NCBI GenBank assembly: GCA_022824965.1 | Contig: JAJDYY010000008.1 | Span: 513,482 to 577,481 of the forward strand | Source: Gammaproteobacteria bacterium | GTDB taxonomy: Bacteria > Pseudomonadota > Gammaproteobacteria > UBA4575 | DNA: 64,000 bases | Reading direction: 5' to 3' | In this document: piece by piece, positions 54,297 to 63,714 of the stretch | Position numbering within the stretch: position 1 is the stretch's first letter | Layout: every line of letters starts with the position of its first letter | Program-made: the position numbers and the translations under genes | The notes under the pieces: generated by a model | The model's input: only the letters and a program-made list of their open reading frames with translations | What the model was told of the DNA's origin: nothing | The model's database searches: none

Positions 54297-55643
54297 CTAG
54301 CGGATCAGAATGAACAGGCCCCGCCTCTCACGCTGAATATTCAGCAGCAGCGTTTTGGGGTTTTTCTTGATCGCGGCCTTCATGTCCGGAACTGTTTTTA
54401 CCCGCTTTTTGTTCACGCTGATGATGATATCCCCTTTGCGGATCCCGGCAGCTGCCGCCCGGCCTCCCGCCTCGACCACCTGAATCCCTGCCGCAGTCCC
54501 ACGTGAAGGGTCCTCCATGGCTTCACTCAGCTTCGCACCCGCCAGCTTGTCGCTTAATGATTTTCCACTAACGGTCTGTTTCAGGTGCTTGCCCACCGAT
54601 GCAGTCAAGGAACGGGGCTTGCCGTCGCGCAATACCTCGATCTTGACCTGCGCACCAACACGCAGCATTCCAATTTCATTGCGTACTTGCGCAGAATTTT
54701 CAACCTCACGCCCGTTCACCGTGACTATGACATCCCCGACCCTTATGTCTGCTTTTTGTGCAGGAGACTTTGCCTCTACGCGCGCGACCACCACACCTTT
54801 TTTGTGGGCCACTCCAAACGCTTCAGCCAGTTCAGGAGTCAGGTCCTGCACCACAAACCCCAGCCGGCCACGCCGGACTTCGCCGTGTTCAATCAGCTGG
54901 GAAGTAATCTGCTTGGCCATATTGACAGGGATGGCAAAGCCGATCCCGATATTGCCTCCCGATCCGTAAATGGCGGTGTTGATCCCGATCAGTTCCCCAC
55001 GCAAGTTAACCAGGGCTCCCCCTGAATTTCCGGGATTGATGGAGGCGTCTGTCTGGATGAAATCTTCATACGACTCTATGCCAAGCCCGCTGCGCCCAAG
55101 GGCACTGACAATTCCGGAAGTCACTGTCTGGCCCAAACCGAATGGATTGCCGATGGCCACCACGAAATCGCCCTGTCGCAGCTCGTCCGAGTCCCCCAGG
55201 GGGATTTCCGTCAAGTTGTCTGCCTCGACCTGAATCACGGCAATGTCTGCGCCCGGATCCTTGCCGATGACGGTGGCATCAAAGCGCTGGCCATTCTCCA
55301 GGGTGACCACGATATCCTCGGCTTTATCGATCACGTGCGAATTGGTCACGATATAGCCGTCATCAGCATCAAAGATAACGCCCGAGCCCAAGCCGGAAAT
55401 CCGTCTCTCGCGCCGCTGCCTGGGCACGTCGAAAAACCTTCGAAAGAAGGGATCATCGAAGAAAGGATCGCGCACCACCACCTTGCCCGTCGTTGAAATA
55501 TTGACCACCGCAGAAGTGGTCCTTTCCAGCATCGGTGCCAAAGTCGGCAGGGTTTGGCTGTCTGAACCGACAGCCAAGCCAGCAAATGCAACGACGCCCA
55601 ACAGGACGGTCGCCGCAAACGTTCGAAACATTACTTTAAGCAT
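54297..55643 (-). CDS. degQ: Do-like periplasmic serine protease DegQ/DegP
   Basis: 448 residues. Signal peptide (ATVLLGVVAFAGLAVG), trypsin-like domain with triad His103 (TNSHVID), Asp133 (GADIAVI) and Ser207 (GNSGGAL), then two PDZ domains (about 250-345 and 360-448). Periplasmic quality-control protease/chaperone. No sigma-E promoter could be confirmed upstream. Confidence 0.94.
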   Translation of the reverse strand: MLKVMFRTFAATVLLGVVAFAGLAVGSDSQTLPTLAPMLERTTSAVVNISTTGKVVVRDPFFDDPFFRRFFDVPRQRRERRISGLGSGVIFDADDGYIVTNSHVIDKAEDIVVTLENGQRFDATVIGKDPGADIAVIQVEADNLTEIPLGDSDELRQGDFVVAIGNPFGLGQTVTSGIVSALGRSGLGIESYEDFIQTDASINPGNSGGALVNLRGELIGINTAIYGSGGNIGIGFAIPVNMAKQITSQLIEHGEVRRGRLGFVVQDLTPELAEAFGVAHKKGVVVARVEAKSPAQKADIRVGDVIVTVNGREVENSAQVRNEIGMLRVGAQVKIEVLRDGKPRSLTASVGKHLKQTVSGKSLSDKLAGAKLSEAMEDPSRGTAAGIQVVEAGGRAAAAGIRKGDIIISVNKKRVKTVPDMKAAIKKNPKTLLLNIQRERRGLFILIR

Positions 55644-55703
55644 AATTATTGAACCCGAATATCCCGGAAAGATGGCCGACCAAGATTATACGGGCAAACA
55701 CGA

Positions 55704-56612
55704 CTAAAAGTATTCACGCGGAGTGAATTTGAAGCGCCTTGCCATCTCCTGATAGAACTCCCGGTCCGCCTCATTGCTTGCCTCGGGTGTAACGATTTGC
55801 AATGTGACAATCTGATCCCCGGTGGGGGGCCCAGGCAAGCCACGGTTTTTCAAGCGTAACCGGTTGCCTGACTTCGAGCCGGTCGGTATGCGGGTCTGTA
55901 CACGGCCGCCAAGCGTGGGAACCTGGACACTCGCACCCAACGCGGCCTCCCATGGACAAATTGGAAGATCCAGCAGGACATCTCGGCCATCCAGCCGATA
56001 AAGCCTGTGAGGGCGAACCACGACTTCAAAATAAAGATCGCCACGGTGACCCCCCTTGCGCCCTGCTGCGCCCTGACCGGCAAGCCGTATCCGTTTCCCT
56101 GAAGTCACCCCGGGTGGAATCTTGACTTCGAGGCTGCGCCCATTCTGCAGGCGGATATGCCTGTTCGTTCCGGAAAACGCCTCTTCCAGGGATATCTCCA
56201 GGCTCGAACGCTGGTCGACTCCTCGGGTCTTCTGCGATGCTTCATGCAGGAAGTCCTCACCGAACAGCGACTCAAAAAAATCGCTGAAACCGGAGGCTCC
56301 AACTCCTCCCTGTGAAAAAGTATGGTGTGAAAAACCCGGGCCTGTGAAGTGCGTATCCCGCCAGCCCGGCGGCGGCTGAAAATCCTGGCCTGCACGCCAG
56401 TTCGCACCCAACTGGTCATAGGCCTGTCGTTTTTTGGGGTCCCTCAGGACTTCATAGGCCTCGCCCACTTCCTTGAAGTTCTGTTCCGCATGAGGTTCCT
56501 TGCTGACATCCGGATGGTATTTTCGCGCAAGGCGGCGATAAGCGGCTTTGATTTCAGCCTCTTTTGCATCACGCTTGACACCCAGTACCTCATAGTAGTC
56601 TTTGTATTGCAT
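55704..56612 (-). CDS. cbpA: DnaJ-class co-chaperone CbpA-like
   Basis: 302 residues: J domain with HPD in YHPDVSKEPHAE (residues about 33-44), Gly/Phe-rich linker, and DnaJ C-terminal domains without the zinc finger, the CbpA architecture. Stimulates DnaK. Same strand as and about 92 bp behind hsp20, with a strong hairpin between. Confidence 0.92.
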   Translation of the reverse strand: MQYKDYYEVLGVKRDAKEAEIKAAYRRLARKYHPDVSKEPHAEQNFKEVGEAYEVLRDPKKRQAYDQLGANWRAGQDFQPPPGWRDTHFTGPGFSHHTFSQGGVGASGFSDFFESLFGEDFLHEASQKTRGVDQRSSLEISLEEAFSGTNRHIRLQNGRSLEVKIPPGVTSGKRIRLAGQGAAGRKGGHRGDLYFEVVVRPHRLYRLDGRDVLLDLPICPWEAALGASVQVPTLGGRVQTRIPTGSKSGNRLRLKNRGLPGPPTGDQIVTLQIVTPEASNEADREFYQEMARRFKFTPREYF

Positions 56613-56642
56613 ACGCGCACCAAACTATGCGGCAAACCCTTG

Positions 56643-56672
56643 CAGAATGCCGCGGCTTGCCGCGGCATTCTG
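56643..56672. repeat. 14-bp perfect inverted repeat between hsp20 and cbpA
   Basis: Arms CAGAATGCCGCGGC (56643-56656) and GCCGCGGCATTCTG (56659-56672) with a 2-nt loop. No T-run on either strand, so it is not a classic terminator; it may stabilise the hsp20 mRNA or reduce read-through into cbpA. Confidence 0.75.
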
Positions 56673-56704
56673 GTGGTGCCGGACACGCTGGACCGGAACC
56701 GGGT

Positions 56705-57142
56705 TTATCCCTGTACCGAGATCTTTTTCGGTAACGCTTTCTCCTTCTTCGGCACATGGAGCTTGAGCACCCCATGCTCCGTTCTGGCAGAAATATTGTC
56801 TGCGTCGGCGGTGTCAGGCAGGGTAAAGCGTCGGAAAAAACTTCCATAGGCCCGCTCTGTACGAGTATAGCCAAGATTCTCGTCCTGACTTTCTGTCCTG
56901 CGCTCACCTTTCACAGTCAACACGCCATCTTCAAGAGAAACTTCGATATCCTTCGGGTCCACACCGGGCACATCGGCACTGACCTCATAGGCATCTTCAC
57001 CTTCCTTGATATCGATCGGCGGCACCCAGTCGGATGCAGTGTCTGTATATCCTGCTGTGTTGCCATGGAAAATGCGGTCCACTTCCCCCTGGAATTCGCG
57101 CAATGTTTCCCACGGATCACGGTATATCCTTCTTGCAAGCAT
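56705..57142 (-). CDS. hsp20: Hsp20 small heat-shock protein
   Basis: 145 residues with the alpha-crystallin domain: DAYEVSADVPGVDPKDIEVS, a middle GERRTESQDENLGYTRTERA and end HGVLKLHVPKKEKALPKKI. ATG 57142 has GGAGGTG nearby. ATP-independent holdase. Upstream sequence has a heat-shock promoter (see 57185). Confidence 0.93.
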   Translation of the reverse strand: MLARRIYRDPWETLREFQGEVDRIFHGNTAGYTDTASDWVPPIDIKEGEDAYEVSADVPGVDPKDIEVSLEDGVLTVKGERRTESQDENLGYTRTERAYGSFFRRFTLPDTADADNISARTEHGVLKLHVPKKEKALPKKISVQG

Positions 57143-57184
57143 CTTGCACCTCCTGAACAAATATTAAGTAGTAGATGCTTATAG

Positions 57185-57212
57185 AGATGTGGCCAGAAAA
57201 GACTTTTTCAAG
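57185..57212 (-). promoter_or_regulatory. sigma-32 type heat-shock promoter of hsp20
   Basis: On the minus strand CTTGAAA (57206-57212), 13 bp, CCACATCT (57185-57192), close to the sigma-32 consensus CTTGAAA-N11-16-CCCCATnT, about 42 bp before the hsp20 start. Confidence 0.7.
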
Positions 57213-57227
57213 GCCGGGAGGTTACTT

Positions 57228-57749
57228 TTACCCGCTATCCTGGACCCACTCGAATTGTCCTGCCTCGCGGTTCTTTTGCACGGACTGCGGAGTGAAAAGC
57301 TCGCCATTCATGGCCAGATACACACCATGAGGAAGGTGCTGGGCAGCAGCAATGGCATAGCCGATATTGAAGACGGCATCGGTGTTGCGAAACCGGGCCG
57401 GCTGCATGGCACCTGTCAGTACAATCGTTTTGTCGGGGACGTCCTGCAGGCAGCGTGCGGTATCCACCATGGTGTCCGTACCATGGGTAATCAGTATACG
57501 TGTACAGTCTTCGGCTTTGACGTGCTCAACGATCTGCTGCCGGTCTTCTGGACTGATCTCCAGGCTGTCCTTTTTCAGGATGGATTGCACCTCGAAGGGA
57601 AACCTGGCGCGGGCCTCCTTGAGGATGTCGTTCACCGCGGGATCCCCGATCTGGTATTCGCTCAGGGCATCAAAGTACACCTTGTCCAGCGTCCCCCCCG
57701 TACAGAAAATTTTTACCTGATGCCTTTTGGAGTGAGTCTCATTAGTCAT
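57228..57749 (-). CDS. single-domain asparaginase-like protein
   Basis: 173 residues, only the N-terminal asparaginase domain: KIFCTGGTLDKVY with the first Thr, ILITHGTDTMVDTAR with the second Thr/Asp, and TGAMQPARF. Full-length asparaginases are about 330 residues with a C-terminal domain that completes the active site of the neighbour subunit; here it is absent and no frameshifted remainder is visible downstream. Could be a short-form member of the family. Confidence 0.82.
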   Translation of the reverse strand: MTNETHSKRHQVKIFCTGGTLDKVYFDALSEYQIGDPAVNDILKEARARFPFEVQSILKKDSLEISPEDRQQIVEHVKAEDCTRILITHGTDTMVDTARCLQDVPDKTIVLTGAMQPARFRNTDAVFNIGYAIAAAQHLPHGVYLAMNGELFTPQSVQKNREAGQFEWVQDSG

Positions 57750-57769
57750 TGGGTCTGTATTCTCACGGT

Positions 57770-58636
57770 TTATTCCACGTTCTGAACTTGTTCGCGCATC
57801 TGCTCTATCAACACCTTCAAATCGACCGCGGCCTGGGTGGTTTCCACATCGGCAGATTTCGCCGCCAGGGTGTTCGCTTCACGATGAAATTCTTGCATCA
57901 GGAAATCCAGTCGTCGGCCGGTAGCTTCCTGACATTCAAATATGGATGCCATCTCCTCCAGGTGACTGTCCAGGCGGTCCAACTCTTCCATGATATCCAT
58001 TTTCTGCGCAAGGTAGACGAGTTCCTGCTCGAAACGCGCCTGATCCACACCCTCCAGCAACTCTTCGACACGTTGTTGCAGCTTTTCCCGAATTGAGGCC
58101 AATGCCTGAGGATGTCGGACCCGCACGTCCCGGACAATCGATTGGACCTCAGCACACTTGTCCTGCAGTATTTTTTCGATCCTTCGACCTTCAGTTGCAC
58201 GCATGTCGACAAGCTGGCCAATGGCCTCCTCAAACAGGCTGAAACAGGCTGCGTGGAAACTTTCCTGATCATTCTCAACAGCCTGGATCATGCCGGGCCA
58301 GGCGAGGATGTCTGTCGCAGTCACTGGTGCAGAAGTGGGCAGTTTTTCATTCACGTTGCGAATTTGCTGCACCAGGCTATCCAGCAACGGCGTGTTCAAT
58401 TCCAGTGCCGCGGTCTGCGATTCCGTCATTCTGTAGCGGAAAACACAATCAATTTTCCCGCGCCCAAGCCGGCCTTGAAGATGGTTACGCAATCGCGTTT
58501 CCAGTCTGCGAACCTCCTCCGGCAGGCGGAAATTAACGTCCAGGTAACGATGGTTGACCGAGCGCACTTCCCAGCACAGGTTTCCCTGCCGACATGTGTC
58601 CTCGACACGCGCAAATCCAGTCATACTGCAAAGCAT
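57770..58636 (-). CDS. yicC: YicC family endoribonuclease
   Basis: 288 residues, helical, with MTGFARVEDT at the start and the YicC C-terminal domain GRRLDFLMQEFHREANTLAAKS. In E. coli YicC is an endoribonuclease involved in RNA decay. Divergent from rph, as in E. coli. Confidence 0.93.
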   Translation of the reverse strand: MLCSMTGFARVEDTCRQGNLCWEVRSVNHRYLDVNFRLPEEVRRLETRLRNHLQGRLGRGKIDCVFRYRMTESQTAALELNTPLLDSLVQQIRNVNEKLPTSAPVTATDILAWPGMIQAVENDQESFHAACFSLFEEAIGQLVDMRATEGRRIEKILQDKCAEVQSIVRDVRVRHPQALASIREKLQQRVEELLEGVDQARFEQELVYLAQKMDIMEELDRLDSHLEEMASIFECQEATGRRLDFLMQEFHREANTLAAKSADVETTQAAVDLKVLIEQMREQVQNVE

Positions 58637-58698
58637 GAGATGGTTCCTTTTCTAACAGTTCCGATAAAGCCTGCACCTTCGCAAGCAAACTTTTTCCG

Positions 58699-58704
58699 TA
58701 TAAT
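58699..58704 (+). promoter_or_regulatory. -10 element of rph
   Basis: TATAAT in the 98-bp spacer between yicC and rph, 30 bp before the rph ATG; a -35 is weak (CTTCGC with 16-bp spacing). Confidence 0.5.
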
Positions 58705-58734
58705 ACGCCTCTTTGATCCTTCTCAGGTTGACTT

Positions 58735-59463
58735 ATGAACCCAACAACCCGACCTAGCGGTCGCAGTCCCGGCCAACTACGTGAGATTCGGTTCACACGC
58801 AACTATACCCGACATGCCGAAGGCTCAGTTCTGGCAGAATTTGGAGACACCAAGGTGATTTGCACTGCCACGACCGCAGATCAGGTGCCGAAATTTCTCA
58901 AAGGCAAGTCTCAGGGCTGGATCACTGCCGAGTACGGCATGCTGCCACGCTCGACAAGCGAGCGCATGCCCCGCGAGGCAGCGCGAGGCAGGCAGGGAGG
59001 GCGCACCCTGGAAATCCAGCGCCTTATAGGCCGGTCCCTGCGTGCTGGCGTGGACCTGCAAGGGCTGGACGGCTATACCATCACGGTTGACTGTGACGTC
59101 ATTCAGGCCGACGGGGGAACACGTACAGCTTCGGTCTCGGGCGGGTTTATCGCCCTGTATACGGCACTCATGCAACTGGCCGAGGCCGGCAAGATCCCAG
59201 CAAATCCCGTGCAACATTTCGTGGCAGCGGTATCGGTCGGGATTTGCGCTCACGTTCCGGTACTGGACCTCGATTATGCGGAAGACTGTACTGCACATAC
59301 CGACATGAACATTGTCATGACTGATGCACAATCATTCATAGAAGTCCAGGGGACCGCGGAACAGCAGGCCTTTTCCCGTGAGGAATTGGCAGCACTGCTG
59401 GAGCTTGCCGACCAGGGCATCCAGAAGATTATTCGCTGCCAGAAAGACTGCCTGGGAATTTAA
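58735..59463 (+). CDS. rph: ribonuclease PH
   Basis: 242 residues: [36 protein letters not shown], the phosphate site [46 protein letters not shown]. Phosphorolytic 3' trimming of tRNA. rdgB follows with no gap. Confidence 0.96.
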   Translation: MNPTTRPSGRSPGQLREIRFTRNYTRHAEGSVLAEFGDTKVICTATTADQVPKFLKGKSQGWITAEYGMLPRSTSERMPREAARGRQGGRTLEIQRLIGRSLRAGVDLQGLDGYTITVDCDVIQADGGTRTASVSGGFIALYTALMQLAEAGKIPANPVQHFVAAVSVGICAHVPVLDLDYAEDCTAHTDMNIVMTDAQSFIEVQGTAEQQAFSREELAALLELADQGIQKIIRCQKDCLGI

Positions 59464-60054
59464 ATGGCCCCAAAGATTGTTCTCGCCAGCAACAATGCCG
59501 CCAAGCTCAGGGAAATCCAGGCCGTGGTGGACGGGCAACGCTACCGGCTCATCGCGCAATCCGAACTGCAGATCGGGGAAGTCGCCGAAACCGGCACCAC
59601 CTTTGTGGAAAATGCAATCATCAAGGCACGGCATGCGGCATTGCAATGCGGACTGGGCGCATTGGCGGATGACTCAGGCATCGAAGTTGATGCACTGCAA
59701 GGCGCTCCGGGCATCTACAGCGCGCGCTATGCAGGCGAGCATGCCAGTGATACAGCCAACAATGAAAAATTGCTTGCCGCGCTTCGGGGGGTACCCGACC
59801 ACGAACGCACTGCGCGCTTCCAGTGCGTCATCGTGTACATGCGACATGCGCACGACCCCACGCCCATCCTTTGCCAGGGTACCTGGGAAGGCCGCATCCT
59901 GCACGAGACCACAGGCAACAATGGATTCGGGTACGATCCCTTGTTTTATGTCCCGACCCATGACTGCTCCTCTGCACAACTCGACCCTGCCGAGAAAAAC
60001 CGCATCAGCCATCGGGCCCAGGCCCTGCAAAAACTGATGCTTAGACTGGGCTGA
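59464..60054 (+). CDS. rdgB: XTP/dITP diphosphatase
   Basis: 196 residues, removes non-canonical purine triphosphates: KIVLASNNAAKLREIQ, ETGTTFVENAIIKARHAA, ADDSGIEVDALQGAPGIYSA and NNGFGYDPLFYVP. Directly behind rph, upstream of hemW, as in many proteobacteria. Confidence 0.96.
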   Translation: MAPKIVLASNNAAKLREIQAVVDGQRYRLIAQSELQIGEVAETGTTFVENAIIKARHAALQCGLGALADDSGIEVDALQGAPGIYSARYAGEHASDTANNEKLLAALRGVPDHERTARFQCVIVYMRHAHDPTPILCQGTWEGRILHETTGNNGFGYDPLFYVPTHDCSSAQLDPAEKNRISHRAQALQKLMLRLG

Positions 60055-60077
60055 GGCAGCACAATACGCACCCCCGA

Positions 60078-61262
60078 ATGCAGGCAACCGAAATACCACT
60101 GTCGCTTTACATCCACATCCCCTGGTGTATTAGAAAGTGCCCGTACTGTGACTTTAATTCACACCAGAAACGGTCTGCCCTGCCCGAGATCCGCTATGTC
60201 GATGCTCTGATTGCGGACCTGAAAAAACAGGCGGGCGCCGTGACTGGACGAAGCATCGACAGCGTTTATATAGGTGGGGGCACGCCCAGCCTGTTCTCTG
60301 CTCACAGCATCGAACGACTGCTGGATGCTGTCGCGCGAGAAACCGCACTTGCTCAAGATGCGGAAATTACAATCGAGGCCAACCCGGGCACCTTCGATCA
60401 GCAAAACTTTGCTGGATTTCGGAGCGCTGGAGTCAATCGAATCTCGATTGGTGTACAAAGCTTCGACGATGTCCTGTTGCGTGCACTTGGACGTATTCAC
60501 GATGCCAGCACCGCAAAACAGGCTGTACTCGCAGCTAAGCAGGCACATTTTGAAAATATCAATATCGACGTGATGTACGCCTTGCCGGGACAGACTCTGA
60601 AGCAGGCCCGACAGGACATTGAACAGGCTATCACCCTGGCACCTTCCCATATTTCCTATTACCAGCTCACACTCGAACCACATACGCACTTTTACCGTCA
60701 TCCCCCCACGCTACCGGGCGACGAGCTGGGCTGGGCAATCCAGCAGCAGGGGGCAGACCTGCTCACCCGGCACGGCTGGAAACAGTACGAGGTCTCTGCC
60801 TATGCAAAAGACCAATTCATATGTACCCACAACCTGAATTACTGGCAGTTTGGAGACTACCTCGGCATCGGGGCCGGGGCGCACCAGAAAATCAGCTTTG
60901 ACACCAACAGCGTCTGGCGCAGCGAAAAGCCCAAAAATCCGCTGCAGTACATGGAACAGGTACTCAATGAACCTACCGCCGGACCCACGCACCACCCCCT
61001 GAGTCAAGACGAGTTGGTTTTCGAGTTTTTATTGAATGCCCTGCGCATGAAGGCAGGGTTCACCCGGCAACTGTTTGAGCGCAATACGGGCCTTTCCTTT
61101 ACCTGGCTGGTAACGAAACTTCAGGCCCTGGTCCAAGAGGGGCTTGTGGTCCAGCTGGATGACGGTTTGCACTGTAGTGAAACCGGGTACCGGTACCTGG
61201 ATGACCTCCTGATGCGCCTGCTTCCCGAAGTACCGGAAACACCCCCAAGCCCAGTGGCCTGA
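60078..61262 (+). CDS. hemW: HemW, radical-SAM heme chaperone
   Basis: 394 residues. Radical-SAM cluster motif CIRKCPYCDFNSH (CxxxCxxC), VYIGGGTPSLF, and the HemN C-terminal domain with ALRMKAGFTRQLFE. It lacks the coproporphyrinogen-dehydrogenase extra residues, consistent with heme chaperone HemW, which inserts heme into respiratory enzymes. Confidence 0.93.
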   Translation: MQATEIPLSLYIHIPWCIRKCPYCDFNSHQKRSALPEIRYVDALIADLKKQAGAVTGRSIDSVYIGGGTPSLFSAHSIERLLDAVARETALAQDAEITIEANPGTFDQQNFAGFRSAGVNRISIGVQSFDDVLLRALGRIHDASTAKQAVLAAKQAHFENINIDVMYALPGQTLKQARQDIEQAITLAPSHISYYQLTLEPHTHFYRHPPTLPGDELGWAIQQQGADLLTRHGWKQYEVSAYAKDQFICTHNLNYWQFGDYLGIGAGAHQKISFDTNSVWRSEKPKNPLQYMEQVLNEPTAGPTHHPLSQDELVFEFLLNALRMKAGFTRQLFERNTGLSFTWLVTKLQALVQEGLVVQLDDGLHCSETGYRYLDDLLMRLLPEVPETPPSPVA

Positions 61263-61793
61263 ACCGAACGACTGCACAGGACCGCACCGGGTGTGTTCAC
61301 AGCCCGCATCACACCAGGACCGGCCCGCCTGACAGCTTCATTGGAAAATTGCTTGAGGCCTGCTGATACCGGCCTCGAGTCGTCCCGGTGCGGGGGAGAT
61401 TGCCCTAAATCTGGCGTTTTAGGCATAGAGTTATGCACAACTGAAATAAAATGCCGAACCAGGCGAGCTTTTACATGCTGGTGCCCGAGCCAAAACGGCA
61501 AGTACATAATATGTCATTTATAATCAACTAGTTAAGATATCGTACGTTATTTAAGCAGTCTAACAAATATGTCATATTTCTCGGGATTTGTAGCGATGTT
61601 TGAGAATTGTCCACAATCTTATCCACAAAATTTGTGGATTACGCCATAAACCTTCACATGGACAATCAGTTAAGTAAAAATGGTTAAAAATACTTTAAAG
61701 GAATCGGCTAACTTAACCTTTACGGGTCAAGTACTTGAGTTGATGGTTGGGGTTCAGTATGCTCCCTGCCACTTCGCAGGAGACGTCAAGATT
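61263..61793. other. 531-bp intergenic region with DnaA-box cluster and AT-rich stretch
   Basis: Upstream half is ordinary; 61440-61700 is strongly AT-rich (for example CATAATATGTCATTTATAAT). DnaA-box-like sites: TTATGCACA (61431-61439), TTGTCCACA (61608-61616), TTATCCACA, a perfect consensus box (61619-61627), and a reverse TAATCCACA (61633-61641). The last two form a 19-nt palindrome (61621-61639). No protein-coding frame except the rpmE leader. Confidence 0.5.
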
Positions 61794-62003
61794 ATGAAAG
61801 CCAATATCCATCCCGATTATCAAGAAGTCGAGGTCATTTGCAGCTGTGGAAACCGCTTTACCACGCGTTCTACCTATGGAGCCGAGTCCCTGCATATCGA
61901 CGTATGCTCACTATGCCACCCTTTCTTCACTGGCAAACAGAAGATCGTAGACACTGCCGGACAGGTGGACAAGTTCAGAAAACGCTACGGCGCAAAAAGC
62001 TGA
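61794..62003 (+). CDS. rpmE: 50S ribosomal protein L31
   Basis: 69 residues. Zinc-binding cysteines Cys16, Cys18, Cys37 and Cys40 are present (VEVICSCG and [14 protein letters not shown]), the C+ form of L31. Start ATG 61794; a longer upstream frame is not homologous. Confidence 0.95.
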   Translation: MKANIHPDYQEVEVICSCGNRFTTRSTYGAESLHIDVCSLCHPFFTGKQKIVDTAGQVDKFRKRYGAKS

Positions 62004-62204
62004 TCCACCGCATCCTGCCAGCATCCAGCAATTTTTGAGCACGTGTAGGCCTGCCCCATTGGCCCCGAAGAATCTGTGCAAGGCCGCCGCCAGTCACCAA
62101 GACCGCTGCCGTTTTCCTGCCGACCTGCCCATGATGCGCCAGGAAATAAGTTTACCTGGATGTTGTCAGGTCCTGATTGGTTGACGACCATTCCGGGAAA
62201 GCCC

Positions 62205-63668
62205 ATGCTTCCAAGGATGAAATCTTTTGTCACGTGCTTGATCCTTTCAGCATGGCTACTCTTTCCAGGATGTGCCACCAACCCGGTCACGGGCAAACAG
62301 GATCTGGTGCTGATGACCGAAGATCAGGAGATCAGCTTGGGCCGACAGGCACACCAGGAAATGATGCGGCAATACCGCCCCTACAATGATCCTGAACTGC
62401 AAGACTATGTTGAAGAGATTGTTCGGGAACTCTCGCAACAAAGCCACCGCAAAGACCTGATATTTCATGTGACGGTTCTGGACAGCCCCCAGATCAACGC
62501 CTTCGCGTTGCCAGGAGGCTACATATACATTACACGCGGCATCATGGCCTACATGAATTCAGAAGCCGAGTTGGCGGGTGTGCTGGGCCATGAAATCGGC
62601 CACGTCACGGCACGACACGGAGTCCGCCAGCAAAGTGCCGGAACATTGACCGATTTACTGGGTACAGGCATCGAGGTCCTGACAGGAAGCCAAATCGCAT
62701 CACAGGCTGCAGGGATCGGGAGTGTCGCCCTGATCCGTGGTTACGGGCGCAAACACGAACTGGAAGCGGACCGCCTGGGTGCCGAGTACCTGGCCCGTAC
62801 CGGCTATGACCCCGAGGAGATGATCAGCGTTCTGGGCATCCTTAAATCCCAGGAAGAGTTTGAAAGGAACCTGGCTGAACAAGAAGGACGAGAACCCAAC
62901 GTGTATCACGGTATCTTTGCAACCCACCCGGATAACGACTCGCGTCTTCACGAGGTGGTACAGGCAGCACACAAATACAAGTCACCAGTCGCACGCAAGG
63001 TCAATCGCGAGAAATTCCTGCGCCACATCGAGGGGCTTACAGTCGGTCCTGCTGAAAGCGACGGTATATTGCGAGGCAAAAAATTCTATCATGGCGACCT
63101 AGACCTCTTTATTGAGTTTCCCGAAGGCTGGAAAGTGGAAAACCTGCCCAGTCGCCTGGTGGCAAGTCCTGCAGACAGGGATCTGCAGCTGGTGATCACC
63201 GCAGAGGACCTGAACAGGTACCTGACTCCCAGAGAATTTTTAACCCGGAAAATCCGAGGGCGGCTCCACCAGGGTCAAGACATACAGACTGCTGATTTTA
63301 CAGGATACACAGGGTATACCGCCCTGAACATCAAGGGTGTGTCCAGGCCGGGACGTGTTGCTGCGGTGATCCAGGATACACGCGTCTACACGATTATGGC
63401 CGTCAGCAAAGACCAGAGCGCCCTGGATCGCCATGACAGTGCAGTGCTCAACACGGTTCGAAGCATGCGAAACCTCAAGGGAGGTGAAAAAAAATTGGCC
63501 GAGTCCCAGCGCATCCGGCTGATTCGTGCAAAGCCAGGCGACACTTTCGCTTCCCTGGCAAAACAGTCGACTCTTCCAAATCATCCCGCAGAGCGCTTGC
63601 GTCTGATCAACGGCATGTATCCCGAGGGCGAACCCAAACCCGGCCAATGGATCAAAATTGTCCAGTGA
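62205..63668 (+). CDS. M48-family metalloprotease lipoprotein with C-terminal domain
   Basis: About 487 residues. Lipoprotein-like signal with lipobox LFPGC, then a zinc protease domain: LAGVLGHEIGHVTARHG (HExxH) and a later glutamate in ELEADRLGAEY, as in BepA/YfgC. The C-terminal third ends with a LysM-like segment (RAKPGDTFASLAKQSTL). Works on outer-membrane protein assembly in related systems. ATG 62205 or 62217 are both possible. Confidence 0.9.
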   Translation: MLPRMKSFVTCLILSAWLLFPGCATNPVTGKQDLVLMTEDQEISLGRQAHQEMMRQYRPYNDPELQDYVEEIVRELSQQSHRKDLIFHVTVLDSPQINAFALPGGYIYITRGIMAYMNSEAELAGVLGHEIGHVTARHGVRQQSAGTLTDLLGTGIEVLTGSQIASQAAGIGSVALIRGYGRKHELEADRLGAEYLARTGYDPEEMISVLGILKSQEEFERNLAEQEGREPNVYHGIFATHPDNDSRLHEVVQAAHKYKSPVARKVNREKFLRHIEGLTVGPAESDGILRGKKFYHGDLDLFIEFPEGWKVENLPSRLVASPADRDLQLVITAEDLNRYLTPREFLTRKIRGRLHQGQDIQTADFTGYTGYTALNIKGVSRPGRVAAVIQDTRVYTIMAVSKDQSALDRHDSAVLNTVRSMRNLKGGEKKLAESQRIRLIRAKPGDTFASLAKQSTLPNHPAERLRLINGMYPEGEPKPGQWIKIVQ

Positions 63669-63714
63669 ACGTATCGTGCATGCCTCTTCCTGCTGACTTC
63701 CCCCGGTCTCACCC

